This document shows, piece after piece, positions 15,881 through 21,160 of a stretch of DNA of 23,339 bases. The position numbers and the translations under genes were made by a program. The stretch is taken from the NCBI GenBank assembly GCA_031289625.1, contig JAITPB010000101.1:1-23339 (forward strand), read 5' to 3'. Positions within the stretch are counted from its first letter, which is position 1; every line of letters starts with the position of its first letter. This DNA is from Clostridiales bacterium (GTDB lineage: Bacteria > Bacillota > Clostridia > Lachnospirales > WQUN01). The notes beneath the pieces are model-generated. The model saw only the letters and a program-made list of their open reading frames with translations, searched no databases and had not been told where the DNA came from.

Positions 15881-16678
15881 ATGGGAGAGGTGTACGTTGT
15901 AACATCAGGCAAAGGCGGCGTTGGAAAAACAACTTCCACAGCCAATATCGGGACGGGCCTGGCCATCAACGGCAAAAAAGTGGTTATGGTTGACGCGGAC
16001 ATCGGCCTCCGCAATTTGGATGTAGTTATGGGATTGGAAAATCGGATTGTTTATGATATTATAGATGTGATTGAAGGAAGCTGCCGGCTTAAGCAGGCTT
16101 TGATCAAAGACAAACGCTTCAGCAATTTGAACTTGCTGCCGGCCGCGCAGACTAAGGATAAAAGCTCTATCACCCCGGAACAAATGCAAAAACTCTGCAA
16201 GCTTCTGCGGGAGGAGTTTGAGTATGTGATCATCGACTGCCCGGCCGGGATTGAACAGGGTTTTAAAAACGCCGTAGCGGGCGCGGATAAGGCCATTGTC
16301 GTGACGACGCCAGAGGTGTCCGCTGTCCGGGACGCGGATCGGGTCATTGGGCTTCTGGAAGCGGGCGATCTCAAAAGCCCTCTGCTGATTCTAAACCGGA
16401 TCCGTCCGGAAATGGTCAAGCGGGGCGACATGATGACGTTAGAAGACGTTTCGGAAATCTTGGCCATTGATATATTGGGCATTGTTCCCGACGACGAAAG
16501 TATTGTTATTTCCACCAACAGAGGAGAACCCTGCGTCACTGACGAGGCTTCGTGGGCTGGCCAGGCGTATCGGAACATCACACGAAGGCTTTTGGGTGAG
16601 ATTGTGCCCTTGATGAAATTGCAGCAGGATAAAGGCTTTTTAGGGAAAATCGCTAAATTCCTTCATATCAGGAATTAA
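15881..16678 (+). CDS. minD: Septum site-determining ATPase MinD
   Basis: Membrane-cycling ATPase that recruits MinC and is released by MinE; 265 residues. The deviant Walker A motif GKGGVGKTT is at 10-18 with the signature lysine K11, and VVMVDADIGLRNLD contains the switch I aspartates. VIIDCPAGIEQGF is the Walker B region. The C-terminal GKIAKFLHIRN forms the amphipathic membrane-targeting helix. The ATG at 15881 is preceded by AGGAGGAA. Placement between minC and minE confirms the assignment. Confidence 0.97.
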   Translation: MGEVYVVTSGKGGVGKTTSTANIGTGLAINGKKVVMVDADIGLRNLDVVMGLENRIVYDIIDVIEGSCRLKQALIKDKRFSNLNLLPAAQTKDKSSITPEQMQKLCKLLREEFEYVIIDCPAGIEQGFKNAVAGADKAIVVTTPEVSAVRDADRVIGLLEAGDLKSPLLILNRIRPEMVKRGDMMTLEDVSEILAIDILGIVPDDESIVISTNRGEPCVTDEASWAGQAYRNITRRLLGEIVPLMKLQQDKGFLGKIAKFLHIRN

Positions 16679-16694
16679 AGAGGATGTGACGGCG

Positions 16695-17000
16695 GTGGAT
16701 GTATTCAATATATTGTGGAGAAAAAACCCCTCCAAAAAAGTCGCGAAAGATAGATTGAAACTGGTTCTGATACACGATCGCTCCCATGAGTCGGAGCATG
16801 TCTTGGAACTCATGAAAAGCGAATTGATCAAAACGATTTCCAATTACATGGATATCGATACAGATGATTTTGAAATACAAATAACACAAACGCCCTCCGA
16901 AGATCAGAGCGGCGACCGCGTGCCGGTGCTGTACGCCAACATTCCGATAAAAGGGATTCATAAAATCAATGAACAGCCAGGAAAAAAGAAAAAAAAGTAA
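16695..17000 (+). CDS. minE: Cell division topological specificity factor MinE
   Basis: Stimulates MinD ATPase and drives Min patterning; about 101 residues. The anti-MinCD segment with SKKVAKDRLKLVLIHDRS is clear, followed by a topological-specificity domain (MKSELIKTISNYMDIDTDDF). The C-terminus is a lysine run. Two GTG codons are possible: 16695 gives VDVFNILWRK, matching the usual family start and lying 11 nt from AGAGG; 16686 lies only 2 nt from that site and adds three residues. Overlaps the annotated start of the rodA-like gene by 32 nt. The presence of MinE implies an oscillating Min system instead of the DivIVA-only arrangement of B. subtilis. Confidence 0.9.
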   Translation: MDVFNILWRKNPSKKVAKDRLKLVLIHDRSHESEHVLELMKSELIKTISNYMDIDTDDFEIQITQTPSEDQSGDRVPVLYANIPIKGIHKINEQPGKKKKK

Positions 17001-18138
17001 GCCCGTTCTCAAGGAGGTTGACCAGCTGACAATACGCAGACAATGGCGGAGCTTTGATTTTACGCTGCTGATCTTGGTCTGCGGTTTCGCCGCTTTTGGC
17101 ATTGTCATGGTGGGAACTGTATCGGCCGGTGCGTTTGCCGGCCAAAGGCTTTTTTACATCACGGGAATCATCCTGCTGATAGCCGCCGCTTTAATTGATT
17201 ATCATCTGATCGCGAACTTTTACATTCCCATCTATTTGCTGATGATTTTGCTGCTGCTGATTCTAATCGTCATCGGGCCGGATCAAGACACCGGCACGGC
17301 CAGATGGATTCCGATTGGGCCTGTTTCCATTCAACCTTCTGAATTCGGCAAGATTTTTATGATAGTCTTTTTGTCAAAACTCATTGACAAAAAAAAGGAA
17401 ATCTTCAATAATGTATTCGTACTGCTTGGGATCTTGGCCCTGATCGTCATACCGGTTTTGATGGTGGCGAGGCAGCCGTCGCTGTCCGCCTCCCTGGTAA
17501 TCGTGGCGTTGAGCATCTGTATTTTGTTCGGCGCGCAAATCAAATTCAGATACATCGCGGGCGGGTTGGCGCTGGCCGCGATGGCCGCCGCCTTTCTCTA
17601 CTGGGACTGGCAGAACCCCGAACATCTTGTGATAGATAAAATTCTGGGGCCATACCAGATGAAACGCATTATCACATTTTCCAATCCCGACGCGGTCGAC
17701 GACGACGCTTCTTTTCAGATCAAACAGTCTTTGCAGGCCATTGGATCCGGGATGCTGGGCGGCAAGGGCCTGCGCAAGGGCGCCTTTTTTATCCCCGCCG
17801 CCACGAACGATTTTATTTTTTCCGCGCTGGCGGAAAAACTCGGCTTTATCGGCTGCGCGGCTGTATTGGCGGCGATCTTTCTCATCATCACAAAGTGCAT
17901 CCTCATTGCCAACCGCGCGACGGATACGCTGGGCCGGCTGATTGCCATAGGCGTGGCCGGGATGCTTGCTTTTGAGGTTGTTGTCAACGTCGGCGTGGCG
18001 ACAGCCATTCTGCCGAATACAGGGATGCCGTTTCCTTTTTTATCGTCGGGCGGTTCTGCGATGTGGGTCCATATGGCGGCGATTGGCCTCGTGCTGAATG
18101 TAGGTTTATTCAAAACAAAATCAATATTCAAGGGGTGA
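16969..18138 (+). CDS. rodA: RodA/FtsW/SpoVE (SEDS) family peptidoglycan glycosyltransferase, probably RodA
   Basis: Polytopic membrane enzyme that polymerises lipid II glycan strands as partner of a class B PBP; 389 residues from the ATG with about ten membrane segments. SEDS motifs are visible: GPVSIQPSEFGKIFMIVFLS and, near the end, LPNTGMPFPFLSSGGSAM. The operon context with mreBCD and PBP2 favours RodA over FtsW or SpoVE. The start is doubtful: the ATG at 16969 lies inside minE and lacks a ribosome site, whereas a perfect AAGGAGG at 17011-17017 stands 8 nt before an in-frame CTG at 17026, which would give a protein starting TIRRQWRSFDFTLL after its initiator. Confidence 0.9.
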   Translation: MNSQEKRKKSKPVLKEVDQLTIRRQWRSFDFTLLILVCGFAAFGIVMVGTVSAGAFAGQRLFYITGIILLIAAALIDYHLIANFYIPIYLLMILLLLILIVIGPDQDTGTARWIPIGPVSIQPSEFGKIFMIVFLSKLIDKKKEIFNNVFVLLGILALIVIPVLMVARQPSLSASLVIVALSICILFGAQIKFRYIAGGLALAAMAAAFLYWDWQNPEHLVIDKILGPYQMKRIITFSNPDAVDDDASFQIKQSLQAIGSGMLGGKGLRKGAFFIPAATNDFIFSALAEKLGFIGCAAVLAAIFLIITKCILIANRATDTLGRLIAIGVAGMLAFEVVVNVGVATAILPNTGMPFPFLSSGGSAMWVHMAAIGLVLNVGLFKTKSIFKG

Positions 18139-18142
18139 GTTT

Positions 18143-18535
18143 ATGAACATCGCACTCATTGCGGATGACGGTAAAAAACGGCTGATGGAAAATCTCTGTA
18201 TTGCTTACCGCCACATACTAATCAACCACGCGCTCTACGCGACAGGCACGACAGGCCAAATTGTAGAAGAAGCGGCCAACCTGCATGTTCATAAATACCT
18301 AGCGGGGCATTTGGGCGGCGAGCGCCAGCTTGGCGCCCAAATCTCGCACAATGATATTGATTTGGTGATATATCTCCGCGACCCGCAAAGAACCGCGCCG
18401 CCTCTGGATATCAATACGGCGGCCCGTTTGTGCGACGTCCATAACATTCCCCTGGCCAGTAATCTGGCGACGGCGGAAGCCCTGCTGCTGGCATTGGAGC
18501 GCGGCGATTTGGATTGGCGGAATATTGTGCGATAA
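18143..18535 (+). CDS. mgsA: Methylglyoxal synthase
   Basis: Converts dihydroxyacetone phosphate to methylglyoxal and phosphate, a glycolytic bypass; 130 residues, typical for the family. The family pattern is clear: NIALIADDGKK at the start, ALYATGTTG (phosphate-binding threonines), GGERQLGAQI, DLVIYLRDP and the terminal NIPLASNLATAEALL. The ATG at 18143 has GGGGTGAG about 6 nt upstream and starts 4 nt after the rodA stop. Last gene of the mreB operon, followed by a strong terminator. Confidence 0.93.
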   Translation: MNIALIADDGKKRLMENLCIAYRHILINHALYATGTTGQIVEEAANLHVHKYLAGHLGGERQLGAQISHNDIDLVIYLRDPQRTAPPLDINTAARLCDVHNIPLASNLATAEALLLALERGDLDWRNIVR

Positions 18536-18566
18536 AAAGCAGGCGGCAAAATGCCGTCTGCTTTTT
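18535..18566 (+). terminator. Rho-independent terminator of the mreB-mgsA operon
   Basis: AGCAGGCGGCA (18538-18548) pairs with TGCCGTCTGCT (18552-18562) with a single G-U pair, a three-base loop, an A-run before and TTTTT after. It begins at the mgsA stop codon. Confidence 0.92.
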
Positions 18567-18569
18567 ATC

Positions 18570-18590
18570 TTGTTCTATCAAAAAGAACAA
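18570..18590. repeat. Inverted repeat between two terminators
   Basis: TTGTTCT (18570-18576) and AGAACAA (18584-18590) form a perfect 7-bp inverted repeat with a 7-nt spacer. It lies between the mgsA terminator and the hairpin that follows the tRNA fragment, in the convergent intergenic space. Confidence 0.5.
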
Positions 18591-18616
18591 AAGCTTCCGG
18601 AATAATTCCCGGAAGC
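18581..18616 (-). terminator. Terminator following the tRNA-Asp fragment
   Basis: Reading leftward, GCTTCCGG pairs with CCGGAAGC (arms 18609-18616 and 18593-18600), flanked by AAAGG and followed by the T-rich TTTTGTTCTTTT. It lies 14 nt past the tRNA 3' end and is the expected native terminator of the original tRNA gene. Confidence 0.75.
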
Positions 18617-18629
18617 CTTTGCTCTCAAG

Positions 18630-18676
18630 CGACTCAGATGGGGCTCGAACCCACGATCTCTGGCGTGACAGGCCAA
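18630..18676 (-). pseudogene. 3' half of a tRNA-Asp (GTC), probable attachment site of a genomic island
   Basis: On the minus strand the sequence folds as the 3' part of a tRNA. It has an anticodon stem (18672-18676 with 18660-18664), the loop CTGTCAC with anticodon GTC at 18667-18669, the variable bases AGATC and a T arm with loop TTCGAGC (18638-18654). The acceptor 3' strand is CTGAGTC (18631-18637) and the discriminator is G at 18630, the Asp identity base. No CCA is encoded. The expected 5' acceptor strand GACTCAG and a D arm are absent upstream, where DNA of different character begins. Integrases commonly recombine within the 3' half of tRNA genes, leaving such a fragment at one end of the element and a reconstituted tRNA at the other. 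Confidence 0.75.
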
Positions 18677-18795
18677 CAGCCGCTCAAGGCCTTATAACAC
18701 TGGCTTTTTTCCATTATCCCATCATGGGTTCAGCATATCGTATTAATTTTTCAGCTTACGGCAAACATTCCGTAAAATCCCGATCTCTTGCGTAG

Positions 18796-19038
18796 TCAAT
18801 GATCATTGCAGCCAACAGGTTCAGGAACCTCAAAACCATTTTCAAGTTTGGTTTCGATATATCCCGCCATTGCCTCGCGTAAGCTCTTACAGGCTTCTTC
18901 AAAGTTAGCTCCTGTACTTTGACAGCCATCTAATTCCAGCACCCGGCCATAAAAATAATCTCCACTTTCATCACGAATCGGCTGAATGCTATAGTTATAC
19001 GGCAGCGACATATACTCCTGCACAGTTTTCTTTTCCAT
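18796..19038 (-). CDS. HicB-like antitoxin, short form
   Basis: 80 residues with the HicB N-terminal partial RNase H-like fold: YNYSIQPIRDESGDYFYGRV, then LELDGCQSTGANFEEACKSL and REAMAGYIET. HicB neutralises the HicA mRNA-cleaving toxin. The protein stops just after FEVPEPVG, where longer HicB proteins continue into a C-terminal DNA-binding domain, so this may be a short type or truncated. The ATG at 19038 has no recognisable ribosome site, and an in-frame stop lies two codons upstream. It follows the broken hicA on the same strand, so the pair looks inactive as a toxin-antitoxin system; the antitoxin frame itself is intact. Confidence 0.72.
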   Translation of the reverse strand: MEKKTVQEYMSLPYNYSIQPIRDESGDYFYGRVLELDGCQSTGANFEEACKSLREAMAGYIETKLENGFEVPEPVGCNDH

Positions 19039-19072
19039 GTGTTATGACAAGCGGGCAGCAGAGGGTCAGAAA

Positions 19073-19297
19073 TCACTTCCCGGTTCGGCTCAAAATGTCT
19101 CGGACATACACGGCCTTTAACGGATCTTCTTTCTTGATTGTGATCACATCGCCTTCCTTGTTTATGTATTGCAATGCGAGCCGGCCTGCCTGTCAAAGCC
19201 GATAACCGTTATGTCTTAAAACTCTGTCCGCTTCGGCCATTCTGATGCCATGCGGCTGATTGTACATTTTTTCGATCAGCTTATCAACGCTTGCCAT
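19073..19297 (-). pseudogene. hicA-like mRNA interferase toxin, frameshifted
   Basis: The ATG at 19297 has a consensus GGAGGTGA 4 nt upstream and opens MASVDKLIEKMY, then RMAEADRVLRHNGYR, a HicA N-terminus. The frame hits TGA shortly afterwards. Between the two halves, another frame encodes FDRQAGSH, which carries the dsRBD-like HicA catalytic histidine motif. The original frame then resumes with QYINKEGDVITIKKEDPLKA and YVRDIL, ending at 19073. One inserted base before TTT and one base missing after CAT would explain this. The product would be about 74 residues, normal for HicA. As read, it is a pseudogene with two opposite frameshifts. Confidence 0.75.
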
Positions 19298-19306
19298 ATA
19301 ATCACC

Positions 19307-19348
19307 TCCATTTAATATGATACTATATATAGTACCATATTAAATGGA
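19307..19348. repeat. 42-bp near-perfect palindrome between hicA and the brnT remnant
   Basis: The 42 bp are centred between 19327 and 19328 and 20 of 21 base pairs match; only 19320/19335 is mismatched. The outer part reads TCCATTTAATATG and the core TACTATATATAGTA. It covers the hicA upstream region and ends inside the first codons of the truncated brnT frame. It could be an operator, a cruciform-forming recombination scar, or the remnant of an element end. Confidence 0.8.
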
Positions 19349-19502
19349 AGATCGGTTTATCATTATTGGCCTCGACAATAAATATCGTGAGCTGACAGTT
19401 TGTCATTGCTACCGAGAAGATGATCTAATCTGGATAATATCAGCGCGTAAAGCGAGCGAAATTGAGATCAAGTTATATAACGACGATGGAGGGTTAATAT
19501 GA
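19344..19502 (+). pseudogene. BrnT-like toxin, C-terminal fragment
   Basis: The 52-codon frame reads EDRFIIIGLDNKYRELTV, HCYREDDLIWIISARKASE and IEIKLYN. This matches the second half of BrnT ribonuclease toxins (RFxxIGxD, then the histidine-containing strand, then R/KISARKA). The N-terminal catalytic half is missing: an in-frame TAA precedes the ATG and the 42-bp palindrome begins there. The fragment keeps the normal ATGA overlap with the antitoxin frame, and GGAGGG precedes it. It is most likely non-functional. Confidence 0.65.
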
Positions 19503-19631
19503 AGCCTGAATATACTGCCGAGGATTTTGCTAAAGGCGTTAGAAATCCATATTTTTCAGAAACTTAACACGAAAGCTGTGGTTGCGATGCGGAATGAAGT
19601 GTACGCTGTGTTTGAGCGAATTGGACATGAA
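19499..19631 (+). pseudogene. Antitoxin of the brnT remnant, frameshifted
   Basis: The ATG at 19499 overlaps the brnT stop and follows GGAGGG. It encodes MKPEYTAEDFAKGVRNPYF, a plausible antitoxin N-terminus, then runs into a stop. Removing one T from the T-run near 19552-19556 restores QKLNTKAVVAMRNEVYAVF followed by ERIGHE. After about 19631 the similarity fades. The position downstream of brnT suggests a BrnA-type or alternative partner; the exact family is uncertain. Confidence 0.5.
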
Positions 19632-19812
19632 AAATGTAAAAAGAATCGTGCAAACATGCCCCAAAACTTAGCCCATGCACCAAAACTGACCGTTGGCGCA
19701 TTTTTGAATTTTTGTATTGATAATTGCGCAATGACACCTGTTTTAGCGGTAGGTTTGATACAATGGGAAAGGGTTGATTTTAAGCGGTTTGTGAGATTTG
19801 GAGAACGAAAAT
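19632..19812 (+). other. Unassigned stretch between the antitoxin remnant and the terminator
   Basis: A frame stays open here to a TAA at 19812-19814 but has no ribosome site, no recognised motif and no similarity I can name. Composition is intermediate between core and island. It is probably decayed sequence; no RNA gene or repeat is recognised. Confidence 0.3.
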
Positions 19813-19833
19813 AAGCCGCCTTGGAGGCGGCTT
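19813..19833 (-). terminator. Terminator at the end of the Hsp70 operon
   Basis: AAGCCGCC (19813-19820) and GGCGGCTT (19826-19833) form a perfect 8-bp stem with a 5-nt loop. On the minus strand it is followed by ATTTTC, giving a fair terminator 30 nt after the membrane-protein stop codon. On the plus strand the following T-run is short and interrupted. Confidence 0.65.
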
Positions 19834-19862
19834 TAGGTGTTTGTATTTTCCTTTTTATTGAC

Positions 19863-21158
19863 CTACCAGCCAATCATATAGGTACCATGCCACCATCTAC
19901 CTTTTTTAATACTACTTCCATCAGAAGGTGTAAAAACGCCATAACCATCAGGAAGTCCATTCTTCCATTCACCATTATATATTCCTGGAATTTTTCTGTA
20001 TGTATAACTATCTTCTTTATATTCTTCAAATGGGGGCGCTAGTGTTGTTGATTCCGGTGTTTCTGTTGATGACTCTTCCCCTAATCGCACACTATACATT
20101 GTAATTCCGATAAAAACAGAAGCAATTATAGCAATAGTAGCAATAGATAGATTTCGTATTTTGTGGTTTTTTTTCCATATAGCCTTAACAGATAAGTTAC
20201 TTGAAATCAAATTTATCTGACTAATCTGTTTATTCTTCATAACCCACCCGACAAAGATATAACCTTTTTTAATTGGAACTGGTAAATCAATACTCTTCTT
20301 CCCATATGGATACTGCTTATTTTCTTGACTTTCGCTTAAAGAACCACCATCTAATGAATAATCAATTTTGTATGTTTTCAATTTAAATCTTGCAATAATT
20401 TCTATGTTTTCAGCAATGTTATTAATTGTATAACTCTTTCCGGTATTATTATAAAATTCAATAGAAGATTCATCATTAATATACAATTCTTGAATATCAT
20501 AATGTAGTTCTGGTTTAACAGTAAATGTTATACTGCCACCAAATCTTACAGATGTCATACTTACTTCAATTGAACCACCGCCATTTTCTACGCGAGTTTT
20601 GATAGAAAAGCTAGGATGCTTATTGTTATAATAAGTTACAAATTCTTGAATATATTCTTGAGATAGAGACACTTTACTATTTTTTTTACTATTTTTACTA
20701 TTATCTTTACTATTATCATTTACAAAATCAATTGATAATGCATCATCTTTTAACTTTTTTAGTGTAGAATAAACAAATATGTATATATCATAATATTCTT
20801 TACTATCATTATCTAAAAATATTCCTTGGCATGCCACAGCTAATTGACGCTTTCTAAGAGTATCAGGATTACGTTCCATAGTATCATCATCTTCATATTT
20901 CTTAGCTATATTTTCAGCATGACATAATAAAATATTATAAGAACATTCCTGTAGTGTAGTATCAGGATTTAACTGATCAACGTCTAAACAATCCGCCAAA
21001 AACTCATAAAATGATTCATATTGAAAACGCCTTAGGTTTTCATCATCGGTCGCTGTCCAATAGGTGTTTCGGGGAACATTATTACCATTATTTTCTATAA
21101 ATAGATCAATAAGTCTATGCAAAATATCTTTTTGTTGTTCTGTAATACCATCAACCAC
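19863..21158 (-). CDS. Membrane protein with InlB-type beta domains and a C-terminal MORN repeat, partner of the Hsp70-like gene
   Basis: 431 residues; function unknown. In order: a helical acidic N-terminal domain (1-145) that I do not recognise; a low-complexity linker of DNSK/NSK repeats (148-162); a divergent InlB B-repeat-like region (about 185-260, NGGGSIEVS); a second InlB/Flg_new-like repeat (262-328, LDGGSL then KKGYIFVGWV); one membrane helix (337-357) with a basic cytoplasmic-side flank KKNHKIR; a Ser/Thr/Glu-rich segment; and a MORN repeat (393-413, YNGEWKNGLPDGYGVFTPSDG) with a partial second copy (GRWWHGTY). The positive-inside rule places the N-terminal part inside and MORN outside, unusual for InlB-type domains. 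The start is taken as GTG 21158, 2 nt after the Hsp70 stop; the AAAGG site nearly touches it, so a start a few codons downstream is possible. Very AT-rich. Confidence 0.78.
   Translation of the reverse strand: MVDGITEQQKDILHRLIDLFIENNGNNVPRNTYWTATDDENLRRFQYESFYEFLADCLDVDQLNPDTTLQECSYNILLCHAENIAKKYEDDDTMERNPDTLRKRQLAVACQGIFLDNDSKEYYDIYIFVYSTLKKLKDDALSIDFVNDNSKDNSKNSKKNSKVSLSQEYIQEFVTYYNNKHPSFSIKTRVENGGGSIEVSMTSVRFGGSITFTVKPELHYDIQELYINDESSIEFYNNTGKSYTINNIAENIEIIARFKLKTYKIDYSLDGGSLSESQENKQYPYGKKSIDLPVPIKKGYIFVGWVMKNKQISQINLISSNLSVKAIWKKNHKIRNLSIATIAIIASVFIGITMYSVRLGEESSTETPESTTLAPPFEEYKEDSYTYRKIPGIYNGEWKNGLPDGYGVFTPSDGSSIKKGRWWHGTYMIGW
20673..20717 (-). repeat. Low-complexity tandem repeat encoding an Asn/Ser/Lys linker
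   Basis: Units related to GATAATAGTAAA repeat on the minus strand, encoding DNSK-DNSK-NSKK-NSK at residues 148-162 of the membrane protein. It separates the unknown N-terminal domain from the InlB-like region. The short AT-rich units look prone to slippage. Confidence 0.7.
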
Positions 21159-21160
21159 CT

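Noticed and set aside
18630..18710. A complete tRNA-Asp gene on the minus strand
   Set aside because: No acceptor 5' strand complementary to CTGAGTC and no D arm can be found in the 40 nt upstream, so only the 3' half is supported.
18514..18795. Plus-strand frame containing DGARTHDLWRDRPT
   Set aside because: This peptide is the familiar translation of a tRNA read on the wrong strand. It covers the tRNA-Asp fragment and two hairpins and is not a protein gene.
19527..19814. Intact 95-residue protein on the plus strand
   Set aside because: It has no proper start. Its first part is the displaced frame of the antitoxin remnant starting at 19499.
19556..19873. 105-codon minus-strand frame overlapping the antitoxin remnant
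   Set aside because: It runs through the terminator and the end of the membrane-protein gene, is strongly basic and has no recognisable domain.
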